From Deltaproteobacteria bacterium (GTDB lineage: Bacteria > Bdellovibrionota > Bdellovibrionia > Bdellovibrionales > Bdellovibrionaceae): a DNA stretch of 64,000 nucleotides. Below are positions 15,818 to 24,184 of this stretch, one piece after another; within the stretch, counting starts at the first letter, position 1; each line of letters opens with the position of its first letter. The stretch is taken from positions 1 through 64,000 of the forward strand of contig JAFLCC010000003.1 of the NCBI GenBank assembly GCA_017302835.1, read 5' to 3'. A program made the position numbers and the translations under genes. The notes under the pieces were generated by a model. That model was not told the origin of the DNA, made no database searches, and was given only the letters and a program-made list of their open reading frames with translations.

Positions 15818-16645
15818 TTATCCAATCAGTTTCAATGCAATACTAGGGAACTGATTGGCCTGTGCGAGTACCGACACGGCAGCACTTTGTAAAACTTGAG
15901 CTGAAGCTAGTTCTGAGGATTCCTTTGCGACATCTGTATCTGAAATTCTGGATCTAGCTGCTGATAAATTTTCGATTTGCGTGTCTAAATTTGCTGTTGT
16001 TGTTTCAAGTCTATTTTGAATCGCTCCAAAATTGGCGCGCATTTCTCCGACCTTTTGCATGGCCCCGTCGACTACATTTAATAAGTCTTTTGCGGAGTCT
16101 TTATCTGCTAAGGACAATCCATCAATGCCAATTTCTGAAGCGGTTGCATTTGATGATAAATCAAAAGTGATCGTGTTTTCTTCTCCTCCGTTGGGTCCAA
16201 CATGATAAGTTTGTTTTCCCCCAGAGCCATCAAGAAGTTTCTTGTCTCCAAAAGTGGTAGTTCTTGCAATCCTGTCGGCTTCTTCGATTATGTTTTTTGC
16301 TTCTAAATCTAAAAAAGACCTCTCTTTTTCACCGACATTGTCTGAAGCTGCTTGAATGCCCAGCTCTCTGAGTCTTACTAAGATATTGCTGACTTCATTC
16401 AGTCCGCCTTCTGAGACTTGAATGGCACTTACGGCATTGAAAGAATTGGTTCTTGCCATTTGCATTCCTCGTACTTGTGCCCGCATGGATTCAGAGATCG
16501 CGAGTCCTGCGGCATCATCACCAGCTTTAACGATTCTAGAACCTCCAGCTAATGCTTGGGAAGCATGTTCAGCTCGGACTTGTTGTTTAGACAAGACCTT
16601 TTGTGCCGAAATCGACGCCATGTTTGTTTGTATTCTTAAGCCCAT
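15818..16645 (-). CDS. fliC: Flagellin, second copy
   Basis: A 275-residue flagellin with intact conserved ends: RIQTNMASISAQKVLSKQQ, KAGDDAAGLAISESMRAQ, LRELGIQAASDN, and a C-terminus LAQANQFPSIALKLIG. The central variable region is minimal, ending in a GPNGGEENTITF stretch. AAGGAGG lies five bases before the ATG. The transcript leader contains a 60-base two-part hairpin (16667-16726) a short distance before the ribosome-binding site. The protein clearly shares ancestry with the flagellin at 12290 but differs along much of its length, so the genes are paralogues rather than a recent duplication. Confidence 0.93.
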   Translation of the reverse strand: MGLRIQTNMASISAQKVLSKQQVRAEHASQALAGGSRIVKAGDDAAGLAISESMRAQVRGMQMARTNSFNAVSAIQVSEGGLNEVSNILVRLRELGIQAASDNVGEKERSFLDLEAKNIIEEADRIARTTTFGDKKLLDGSGGKQTYHVGPNGGEENTITFDLSSNATASEIGIDGLSLADKDSAKDLLNVVDGAMQKVGEMRANFGAIQNRLETTTANLDTQIENLSAARSRISDTDVAKESSELASAQVLQSAAVSVLAQANQFPSIALKLIG

Positions 16646-16666
16646 AGTTCCTCCTTAGGAAATAAT

Positions 16667-16726
16667 GGAATTTAGTTGTTAATCCTTGAAAACATCGCAC
16701 CACCTTTGTTTTCAAAGCTAAATTCC
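16667..16726 (-). promoter_or_regulatory. Leader hairpin of the second flagellin
   Basis: On the + strand, GGAATTTAG (16667-16675) pairs with CTAAATTCC (16718-16726) and TTGAAAACA (16686-16694) with TGTTTTCAA (16707-16715), around a 12-base loop and an asymmetric internal loop (10 versus 2 bases). Both 9-bp stems are perfect. The structure lies 22 bases before the ATG at 16645, leaving the AAGGAGG free. It resembles 5'-stabilising leader hairpins or a regulator-binding structure in the flagellin mRNA. Confidence 0.55.
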
Positions 16727-16808
16727 GGTTAAATTTATATCCATTTTTGCCAAACCAATTCTTTTTTTTGCTAATACAATGCCTTGAATTTTTAAGAAAA
16801 TTCTTAGA

Positions 16809-16836
16809 AAATTACTTAGAAATTTCTAAGTAATTT
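16809..16836. repeat. 28-base perfect palindrome
   Basis: AAATTACTTAGAAA followed directly by its complement TTTCTAAGTAATTT (no loop). An imperfect extension (TTAAGAA/TTCTTAA-type segments) runs from about 16792 to 16856. It lies between the second and third flagellin genes. A loop-free palindrome suits a dimeric DNA-binding protein better than an RNA hairpin. Confidence 0.55.
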
Positions 16837-17153
16837 CTTAAAAAATTCTTAAGAATACCAAGCGCAAAAAAAAGTTTTAATTTGGGAGGAGCTAGACAAG
16901 GAAATAAATCTGAGGTGACTGGTCTCTTATTTATTTCTTGTCAGCCTTAGGAGAGGTCTTTTCGACTGCTATCGAGGTCCTGCTCTGAAGGTGCTCCAAC
17001 GTGTTCATAGATATCTTCGGCCTAGGTCTAGAAAACTTTAGCCCTTGGTCTAGCATTATTAACAACGCAAAGCGTCTTCTTGTTGAAACTACTTAAAAAT
17101 AAAAAATTAATTTTTTTTAAAAAACTAGCTTAAGGTCGAGTCTGGGTCCTGAA

Positions 17154-17975
17154 TTAAGCGACTAATCTCAAGGCCAGCCCATCGGATTCGTTCGAAGCCG
17201 CTAGCATAGCGATTTGATATTGCTGCATGATCTGCGATCTTTTGATATCAGAAATTGTTTTTGCCACATCTGTGTCTGCAATTTTTGATTGAGCCAAAAT
17301 AAGGTTTTCTCTTTGGCTTTCGTTATTGTTAATCACATACTCCATTCGACTTTGTACGGAGCCTAATTTTGCTCGTGTCGAACCAATTTTTTCCAGAGCG
17401 GAATCCAAAGCATCCAAGCTTTCTCTAGCTCCGCTTTGATCTTCGATGCTTAATCCATCTAAGCCCAATTGAGCCGCTGTGGTATTGCTATCTTGCTGAT
17501 ACCTGATAATGTTATCAGCTTTACTACCAATCCCCACGTGAAACTCATAAGTTCTTTCTGTTCCATCCAGCAAATTCTGTGAACCGAATCGAGTGGTTTT
17601 TGCAATTCGATCTAATTCTTCAGTCAGTTGCACAAATTCATTATTTAAAAAACCTCTTTCAACTTCAGAAAAGGTATCACTTGCTGATTGAACTGATAGT
17701 TCTCTGAGTCGAATCAATATATTATTTTGCTCATTCAGGGCCCCCTCAGCTTGCTGAACAAGACTCGAGGCATTTTGGGCATTCATCGTTGCGGATTCGA
17801 AACCACGAGCTTGAGATTTTAATGTTTCGGATATGGCTTGCCCTGCAGGATCGATGCTGCTGTTTGCAAAACGTGACCCACTGGCAAGTTGCTGCATGGA
17901 TACTTCTAATTTCTTTTGAGTTTGCGCCAAATATTTTTGCGCACTTAATGATGCAGTTTGTGACGTGATACGCAC
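17154..17975 (-). CDS. Divergent flagellin, third copy
   Basis: The GTG at 17973-17975 was chosen because AGGGAG lies seven bases before it and translation then begins VRITSQTASLSAQK, the normal flagellin start; the longer frame to 18005 adds ten residues that no flagellin has. The product has 273 residues. The N-terminal core is altered (SSIDPAGQAISE in place of the usual DDAAGLAISE), and the C-terminus reads AMLAASNESDGLALRLVA, replacing the LAQAN signature and the terminal ALKLIG of its two neighbours. MRELx-like LRELSVQSASD is retained. It is probably a minor or specialised filament subunit, possibly at the hook end or the tip. Confidence 0.88.
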   Translation of the reverse strand: MRITSQTASLSAQKYLAQTQKKLEVSMQQLASGSRFANSSIDPAGQAISETLKSQARGFESATMNAQNASSLVQQAEGALNEQNNILIRLRELSVQSASDTFSEVERGFLNNEFVQLTEELDRIAKTTRFGSQNLLDGTERTYEFHVGIGSKADNIIRYQQDSNTTAAQLGLDGLSIEDQSGARESLDALDSALEKIGSTRAKLGSVQSRMEYVINNNESQRENLILAQSKIADTDVAKTISDIKRSQIMQQYQIAMLAASNESDGLALRLVA

Positions 17976-18233
17976 GTTAGGCTCCCTTTTTAATCTGGTG
18001 CCCACACAAAAAACCAGAGTGTTTCAGAGTCATAAAATAGGAGATCCATCATGAATGAACGGTCCAGTCACGAACTAGTTCTCCAAGCCCTCATAACCTC
18101 GAATAGCAGTCTCACTTTCTATTATTGACTAATAGCGTTAAATTTCAATTAAATATAACATGAATTTATAATAAGACAATTAACCCAACAATATCATATA
18201 GATAGGAATTTCATTTTGAGAAGTACAACAAAT

Positions 18234-19052
18234 TTAATTATTAACATAAATATCAAGAACAGGTTCCTGGCTAGGATCGACGGCATAACTTTTTGGGTCT
18301 AATTTTAATTGATCCATAATAATTTCTTCATCAAGGTAGATCTGCCCAGAGACTGAGTTTCCAGTGAGAATCCATTTCGCTGCTTCAGCGACAATTTCTG
18401 GCTTGCGACTTTTTTTAATCATGGATTCTCCTCCTAAAAGATTTAAAACAGCCGCTGTGGCAATCAGCGTTTTTGGCCACAATCCATTCACAGGTATTTG
18501 ATTCTTAAACTCTTCAGCCCAACCTGTAACGGATAGGCTAAGTCCAAATTTGGCTAAGCTATAGGCTAAATAAGGAGACAACCATTTAGCTTGAATATTT
18601 AATGGCGGGCAGAGCGCTAAAATATGTGGTTCTTTAGATTTCATTAAATAGGGCAGGCAATTTTGTACGGTGAAAAAAGAACCTCTTAAAATCACTTCAT
18701 GCATTAGATTCCATCTTTTAAATTCAGTCTTATCTGTTGGAGTTAAATAAATGGAGCTGGCATTGAGCACTAAGATATCAATTCCACCAAATTGATTTAC
18801 AGCTTTTTGAACTGCCATTTTAATCGCCTGTTCATCCCTGATATCGCACTCTAGGGGTAAGGCAGTCCCCCCTAGTTTGGTAATAGACTCTGCAGCCGTA
18901 AAAATAGTGCCATCAAGTTTTGGATGTCTTTCGACTGTTTTAGCAGCGATAACAATATTGGCTCCCTCTTGAGCCGCTTTCTGAGCTATGGCCAAGCCAA
19001 TCCCACGGCTTCCACCGGTTAAAAATAGAGTTTTATTTTTTAGTGATTTCAT
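18234..19052 (-). CDS. SDR oxidoreductase, HSDL2-like
   Basis: A 272-residue short-chain dehydrogenase. The cofactor loop is TGGSRGIGLAIA at about residues 12-23, an NASS segment follows strand 4 (LVLNASSIYLTP), and the catalytic pair sits in YSLAK. AAKTVERHPKLDGTIFTAA, right after the nucleotide-binding strand, together with DIRDE, is characteristic of the SDR subfamily containing human HSDL2, whose bacterial members are thought to act in lipid or sterol-like metabolism. Lys after the second strand favours NADP(H). There is no SCP2 domain here. It stands alone, downstream of the CFI-box gene on the same strand but 45 bases away. Confidence 0.85.
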   Translation of the reverse strand: MKSLKNKTLFLTGGSRGIGLAIAQKAAQEGANIVIAAKTVERHPKLDGTIFTAAESITKLGGTALPLECDIRDEQAIKMAVQKAVNQFGGIDILVLNASSIYLTPTDKTEFKRWNLMHEVILRGSFFTVQNCLPYLMKSKEPHILALCPPLNIQAKWLSPYLAYSLAKFGLSLSVTGWAEEFKNQIPVNGLWPKTLIATAAVLNLLGGESMIKKSRKPEIVAEAAKWILTGNSVSGQIYLDEEIIMDQLKLDPKSYAVDPSQEPVLDIYVNN

Positions 19053-19096
19053 ATTGAATACCTCATTGCCATTATATTTCCCAAATTATTATTATT

Positions 19097-21532
19097 CTAG
19101 TAATCTACAGAAATTCCAATATTTATTACAGAAGATGAAATATCTAAATCTTCATTAAAACTTTTGACATATTTGTACTCTGCGGTAAGCCACATATTGT
19201 TGATTCCATATTCCCTATCCATGGTAAAAGAAACATCCCTATCCCATGCAGTGATATTAAACATGAGGCCGCCTCCGCCGTAGCCTCCAGGAGTTCCTAC
19301 CACATGAGTTTTTTTTCCATCATCTCTGATTTCACCTAAAATGAAATAGCTGAGTCCTGCATTTACAAAGGGAACCACCCACTGTCTGTGAGCAAACTCA
19401 AAACGAAAAAGACCTCCTGCGGAAATTGGTAAACCTATAAAGGTAAAGCTCTCTTTTGCATTTCCGTATACTTTTTGAACTTCATCATTTTTGTAAAAAC
19501 CATCTGCGCTGCTTGTAAAAAGCCCCATTCCTAAGACAAACCCCATTTTTCTAAAGGAGGCAAAGGGTTGCCACTCATAATCCAAAATCAAATAGGGGAC
19601 AGGACTGTCTCCATACATATCAGCGAAAGTAAACGTAGACGCATCTGTTGTGGATTCAATTTGTGGTGGTTCAATATAACCCAAACGTAAGGAAGTTGTT
19701 TGGTTTTTCTTAGTGTTTTTATCAGTTTTGTAATAATATTTTCCCGTATTTTGATCAATGAGATAAAGACCTTTAGCTGCATTCGGATGGGCTATTTGAA
19801 AGCGATCTTTCGGATTTGAACTCGTTGTTGGGCTTTCAATTGGGGCAGATTTGATTTTATCGGTTTCAATTAAATCCGCTTGAATCTGATCCTCAGATTT
19901 GACATAGGGAGGTTCGTTGGGAGGAGCATCTGGTGGCGTTTCTGTGGGCAAGTTTGTAGGAGAGCTTGGGACTTCCATAAATTCATCTTGCCCTTGGGCC
20001 CTAAGCTGGATTGGAAACAAGAATAAAGAAAATACAAAAAATATAAAAATATATTTTGAAAGTTTTTTAGTTACATTTAAAATAATAAACTGTTTTTTCA
20101 AAAAAACAATTATCATGCCCAAGAGTATCAAGATGAAAATATTTAAAATAACAAAATGATTTAAGAGGGCATAGGCAATTCCTATTAGGGGAATTAAAAG
20201 TAGCTTGACGAAGGGTTTTATAAAATCATTTTTCTCAATCCAATGGGCTCCTTGAGGGCCATTTTTGTAGTACCATTTTACAAACTTTTTCCCAAATGAA
20301 TATTTAAGTAATATTTGGTCTCTAAATTGTCTCAGAATATTTAAATAGGGGTGAAGAGCAGATCCAAAAGTGGCCGTGGCGATAAAACAGTTTTTATCAC
20401 CGAGGACTCCGATGACTTCAGAAGGGGCCGCACAAAAATTTTTCAATTGATCCGTTGTTAATTCACTGCTGGTGGAATTATATCTTTGCACGTCTAAAAA
20501 GTATTGAATATTTCCTGTCAGATCTTTCATTGCGGGTAAAAAACAGTAACTCTTTTCATTTTCTAGATCTGTGATTTTGTATTCTTCCAAAGGGTCGGCT
20601 TCTTTATCGGTAAGTTTTATCATGGCTCGAGGGGAGGCGTTGGAAATTTTCTTTAAATTATCAATCACAGAAAGAGACGTGTCTTGTTCAGTATGATACA
20701 TGACAAGATGACTATACTTAATTGTTGAGTCCGTATCTTTGGCGTCGGAACCCCAGCCATTGATGTGATTGGTAATATAGGCTTTCTCATCCCCAGGTAT
20801 CATTTCAAAATAGCAGAATCCCGGCGAAGAAACATCTGAGCCAAAAGTACCAGTTGTTCGTGGCTTGCAGATATTGGCAAAAGATCTTGAGATCACATTT
20901 TTTTTATCACTTGGGGTATAGTCGACATAGCTTAAATTGACGGTGACTGCAATTTTTTCTACATAAGCTGACTCTTTGATGGGGCCAAAATAAAAAGTTC
21001 GGGTTCCACCGCAACTGCTGGTGCAGTCAGTGATATTAAACTTCCCTGTTCCTCCGGAGCTTTCACTATCTAAAGTAGAAACAAGCGTGCCCCAATCAAT
21101 GGAGTAGGAATAACTTTTTCCATTGACGACGGGCTTGGTTCCAACACTGATGATTCCGTCTCCATAGTTCGCTGTTTTCGAGGCACCCACTTCCAGCTTG
21201 CCAATATCTGTTTTATCGGAATTGACCGAAATACTTAGAACTAAAGAGCTATAAATACTGTTCTCATTACAAGGCGATGGGAACGTGACAGATCCCACAC
21301 TACTGCTGGTATCGGTAATCATAAGTCCCGTGCAAGAATTGCAAGTCGAGCTATTATCTTTAGACTTGCATTGCTCTGGGAGGGCATGGCCGGCATATAT
21401 TGTTAGATTAGTAGCCGTGGTTGCATCTTGCAATGAGCTACTGGCGCCAGTTACAGAGATTGAAAGCCCCGCTGATTTAGATTGCAAAAATAAAAATAAT
21501 AATAATATCTTGAAGAATTTTTTTATGACCAT
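19097..21532 (-). CDS. Secreted CFI-box protein fused to beta-barrel
   Basis: Start set at the ATG 21530-21532 (VIKKFFKILLLFLFLQ); the GTG at 21562 only adds ten residues before the signal peptide. About 811 residues. Residues 1-25 are a signal peptide; 26-375 form a Ser/Thr-rich exported region with paired cysteines (CKSKDNSSTCNSC). At about residue 382 lies CFIATATFGS, followed by LRQFRDQILL and KFVKWYYKNGP, the hallmark of CFI-box-CTERM sorting domains. Two membrane helices follow. Instead of ending, the protein then shows a second signal-peptide-like segment (FIFFVFSLFLFPIQLRAQ), a Pro/Glu/Thr linker and about 200 residues of beta-barrel-like sequence ending in INIGISVDY. This looks like two exported proteins fused in one frame. 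Confidence 0.75.
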   Translation of the reverse strand: MVIKKFFKILLLFLFLQSKSAGLSISVTGASSSLQDATTATNLTIYAGHALPEQCKSKDNSSTCNSCTGLMITDTSSSVGSVTFPSPCNENSIYSSLVLSISVNSDKTDIGKLEVGASKTANYGDGIISVGTKPVVNGKSYSYSIDWGTLVSTLDSESSGGTGKFNITDCTSSCGGTRTFYFGPIKESAYVEKIAVTVNLSYVDYTPSDKKNVISRSFANICKPRTTGTFGSDVSSPGFCYFEMIPGDEKAYITNHINGWGSDAKDTDSTIKYSHLVMYHTEQDTSLSVIDNLKKISNASPRAMIKLTDKEADPLEEYKITDLENEKSYCFLPAMKDLTGNIQYFLDVQRYNSTSSELTTDQLKNFCAAPSEVIGVLGDKNCFIATATFGSALHPYLNILRQFRDQILLKYSFGKKFVKWYYKNGPQGAHWIEKNDFIKPFVKLLLIPLIGIAYALLNHFVILNIFILILLGMIIVFLKKQFIILNVTKKLSKYIFIFFVFSLFLFPIQLRAQGQDEFMEVPSSPTNLPTETPPDAPPNEPPYVKSEDQIQADLIETDKIKSAPIESPTTSSNPKDRFQIAHPNAAKGLYLIDQNTGKYYYKTDKNTKKNQTTSLRLGYIEPPQIESTTDASTFTFADMYGDSPVPYLILDYEWQPFASFRKMGFVLGMGLFTSSADGFYKNDEVQKVYGNAKESFTFIGLPISAGGLFRFEFAHRQWVVPFVNAGLSYFILGEIRDDGKKTHVVGTPGGYGGGGLMFNITAWDRDVSFTMDREYGINNMWLTAEYKYVKSFNEDLDISSSVINIGISVDY

Positions 21533-21597
21533 AACACCCACTGATTTTTGTGATAAAATCACCCTAGGTCTATGGCATCATTAAAAAAAACTTTTGT

Positions 21598-22608
21598 CTA
21601 GGCCAGATCAAAAAGCTTTTCGGCAATTTGAATACCGTTCAAGGCGGCACCTTTTCTGATATTATCGGAAACAACCCACATTAACCACAGCTTTGAATCT
21701 ACCTGATCTTGGTGAATCCTACCCACATACACAGGGTCTTTCCCAGAAACATTTCTAGGTGTTGGGTAGACAGAATTCTTAGGATCATCTTGAACAATAA
21801 TTCCACTAAAATCAGCCAGCGTTTGAGTTATCTCGGCCTTCGTGGTCTCTTTTTTGAGAGTGATCCAAACAGATTCGCTATGGGAGTTTAAAGCGGGCAC
21901 TCTGACCGTGAAAGCAGAAACGTGAAGATCATTTTGACGCAAGATTTTTTTAGTTTCCTTTTGAATCTTGATTTCTTCACTGCAAAAACCTTGGTCATCA
22001 AAAGAGCCAATTTGAGGTATGGTATTAAAGATAATCGGATGAGGGAAGACCTTCGCCACGGGATTTTCATTTTTATAATCTTGGACTTGGTTTAATAGTT
22101 CCTCATAGGCGGGAAGTCCCCCACCGCTGACAGCTTGATAAGAACTTACTTTGACACTTTCGAGGCCAAATTTATCTTGTAAGGGTTTGAGAGCAACAAC
22201 TAATTGAATCGTCGAGCAATTGGGATTGGCTATAATCTGTGGAGTTTTCATATTCAGAAGTAAGTCGCCATTGACCTCAGGAACCACTAGGGCCACCGTC
22301 GCATCCATTCTGAACGCGGCCGAGTTATCAACGGCATAAGCCCCAGATTTAGCCGCTTGAGGAGCCCACTCTTTAGAGATATCATCCCCTGAAGAGAAAA
22401 ACACAAGATCTAAACCTTCAAAACACCCAGGTTTTAAAACCTCACATTTCCATTCTTTATTTTGGCAGCTAATTTTTTTTCCTAAGGAAGCGTCACTAGC
22501 AAAGGGTTTCAATTCAGAAATTGGAAACTTTCTTTCTTCAAGAATACTCATAAAGGTTTGACCAACCATTCCCGTGGCCCCAACCACTCCAATTTTTAAT
22601 GACTTCAT
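21598..22608 (-). CDS. asd: Aspartate-semialdehyde dehydrogenase
   Basis: A 336-residue enzyme that makes aspartate semialdehyde from aspartyl phosphate for lysine, diaminopimelate, threonine and methionine synthesis. The NADP-binding loop is GVVGATGMVGQTF at the N-terminus. The catalytic Cys lies in IANPNCSTIQ, followed by SSYQAVSGGG, and the active-site His in RVPALNSHSESV. The length matches the family. AAGGAG is six bases before the ATG at 22608; the GTG immediately before it (22611) is less well spaced. It lies in a minus-strand run with pssA, 45 bases apart, so co-transcription is possible. Confidence 0.95.
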   Translation of the reverse strand: MKSLKIGVVGATGMVGQTFMSILEERKFPISELKPFASDASLGKKISCQNKEWKCEVLKPGCFEGLDLVFFSSGDDISKEWAPQAAKSGAYAVDNSAAFRMDATVALVVPEVNGDLLLNMKTPQIIANPNCSTIQLVVALKPLQDKFGLESVKVSSYQAVSGGGLPAYEELLNQVQDYKNENPVAKVFPHPIIFNTIPQIGSFDDQGFCSEEIKIQKETKKILRQNDLHVSAFTVRVPALNSHSESVWITLKKETTKAEITQTLADFSGIIVQDDPKNSVYPTPRNVSGKDPVYVGRIHQDQVDSKLWLMWVVSDNIRKGAALNGIQIAEKLFDLA

Positions 22609-22656
22609 CACATACTCCTTAATTTTTTCTCATTTTTACTGATTAGTTGCGTTCAG

Positions 22657-23472
22657 CTATTTATATTCATCTTCGGATATCAAATCATTTTCATCTGTTT
22701 TTGCAGGAGCATAAACAGAAGCATTAATTTTTCGAACCGTTTTTCCCCATTTGAAAAAACCAAAAACAGCTCCCAAAGTGGCATAGGAAAGAAACAAAAC
22801 AAATAGCATGACTTCGGGGTGAAGTAAGACAACAAAAAGAATTCCAACCCCAATGATCAAGTAATGGAAAGGGAGTCGTTCCTTTAAATCAAGATCTTTA
22901 AAGCTACGGTATCTAAAATTGCTGACCATCACAAAGGCAAGCAGAATCATAATTCCAAGCAATAAAACATTGCCCCAGGGACTCCAGTCAAGCTCAGTGA
23001 AGGCCAAAACACTGGAAGCGACAATTCCACCAGCCATGGGAATAGGTAATCCCTGGAAGTAATTTTTTTCAATGATATTTACTTGAACATTAAATCTGGC
23101 GAGTCGAATTGCGCCACAGGCGACATATAAAAAGCAAGCCATCCAGCCAAGTCGACCAAAGGGTTGGAGTGCCCATTGAAACATTAAGATCGCTGGAGCA
23201 ACGCCAAAACTGACCACATCGCAGAGAGAATCATACTCAGCTCCAAATTTACTCGTAGATCTTGTGAGGCGAGCTAATCTGCCATCCAATTGGTCGAATA
23301 AAGCGGCAATAACGATAGCGTAGGAAGCATAAACGTAATTTTGTTTCATCGAATAAATAATGGCAAAGAAACCACAAAAAATATTACAAGTGGTAACTAA
23401 ATTTGGAAGGATATAGACATACATTCCAAATTTTTTTTCACTTAATTCAGGCTGCTGCGACGATGATTCCAT
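22657..23472 (-). CDS. pssA: CDP-diacylglycerol-serine phosphatidyltransferase
   Basis: A 271-residue integral membrane enzyme with about seven to eight helices that makes phosphatidylserine, the precursor of phosphatidylethanolamine. The CDP-alcohol phosphatidyltransferase signature DGx2ARx8Gx3Dx3D is complete: LDGRLAR followed by FGAEYDSLCD, at about residues 60-85. The N-terminus (YILPNLVTTCNIFCGFFAI) is typical of PssA type I. A charged C-terminal tail extends past the last helix. It is followed on the same strand by asd and preceded by a CTP-dependent lipid kinase-like gene, 42 bases upstream. Confidence 0.93.
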   Translation of the reverse strand: MESSSQQPELSEKKFGMYVYILPNLVTTCNIFCGFFAIIYSMKQNYVYASYAIVIAALFDQLDGRLARLTRSTSKFGAEYDSLCDVVSFGVAPAILMFQWALQPFGRLGWMACFLYVACGAIRLARFNVQVNIIEKNYFQGLPIPMAGGIVASSVLAFTELDWSPWGNVLLLGIMILLAFVMVSNFRYRSFKDLDLKERLPFHYLIIGVGILFVVLLHPEVMLFVLFLSYATLGAVFGFFKWGKTVRKINASVYAPAKTDENDLISEDEYK

Positions 23473-23514
23473 TTTGATTTTAGAGAAAAAACTCTATCTC
23501 CTACACTAAATAAT

Positions 23515-24141
23515 TTATAAAAAACCGAATAAATAAAATAATCCTGATAAACCTAATCCGCTTACAATGGGAATAGTCAAGTTATCATCCAATTTAGCTA
23601 TGGGCACTAACTCGGCTAAGGCTCCAATAATTCCAGCTAAAACAGCTACTAAAATAACGCGATCTAACAAAAGATCATGATAAATAAGATAAAGAATCGT
23701 TAGTCCGGCACAAATTAAGAAGGCAGCAAAAAATCCTTGAATGGTCTTGTCTCCATAAATTTTGTCCCTTCCAAAGCGAATGCCAAAATAGCTAGCGAAG
23801 GGATCAGCAAAGGCTAAAAAAAGAAGGCTCAACGAGACCACTAGGGGGTTAAAAAATAGCACTAAAATCATAACTCCTAAAAATAAATAAGTAGTTCCCG
23901 CCAGATGATTTATCTCGTGTTGTCTCATGATAGGTTTAAAATAGTAGATAAAAAAAGTGTTAACATTTTTATTATTTTTTCTAAGAATATCCATAGAGAC
24001 AAACAAGATAGCGCCAAGAACAACAAGAAATTTAGAAAAATTAGTTGGCAATATTTGAAACAGAAGAAAAATTAAAACCACGCCTGAAATATGCCATATT
24101 TTTCTAGCCCAATGAATATCAGAACGCTTTTTAAAGTTCAT
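23515..24141 (-). CDS. CTP-dependent lipid kinase-like membrane protein
   Basis: A 208-residue protein with about six to seven transmembrane helices, of the dolichol/phytol/diacylglycerol kinase superfamily. Diagnostic segments are KIWHISGVV near the N-terminus, FADPFASYFGIRFGRDKI with the conserved Asp and Gly residues, GDKTIQGFFAAF in place of the usual KSxEGS, and the terminal DDNLTIPIVSGLGL. Family members phosphorylate isoprenoid alcohols or diacylglycerol using CTP. Just upstream of pssA, a role in phosphatidate recycling is likely, but phytol or dolichol-like substrates cannot be excluded. Confidence 0.8.
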   Translation of the reverse strand: MNFKKRSDIHWARKIWHISGVVLIFLLFQILPTNFSKFLVVLGAILFVSMDILRKNNKNVNTFFIYYFKPIMRQHEINHLAGTTYLFLGVMILVLFFNPLVVSLSLLFLAFADPFASYFGIRFGRDKIYGDKTIQGFFAAFLICAGLTILYLIYHDLLLDRVILVAVLAGIIGALAELVPIAKLDDNLTIPIVSGLGLSGLFYLFGFL

Positions 24142-24184
24142 TTCGGTAACATAGAAGAAGAGCCTAATCGTGTCAATAGGGTGA

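Larger units (their letters stand above)
16646..17153. other. Flagellin spacer with hairpins and palindrome
   Basis: About 500 bases between two flagellin genes. From the gene outward on the minus strand it holds the ribosome-binding site, the leader hairpin (16667-16726), a 28-base perfect palindrome (16809-16836), and a zone (16990-17060, 17130-17142) with AGGTCTAG-like repeats and two words shared with the spacer at 13203-13228. No convincing open reading frame lies here. Confidence 0.5.

Noticed and set aside
16792-16856. Rho-independent terminator after the third flagellin
   Set aside because: The palindrome has no loop and no T run follows on the minus strand, so it was recorded as a palindrome rather than a terminator.
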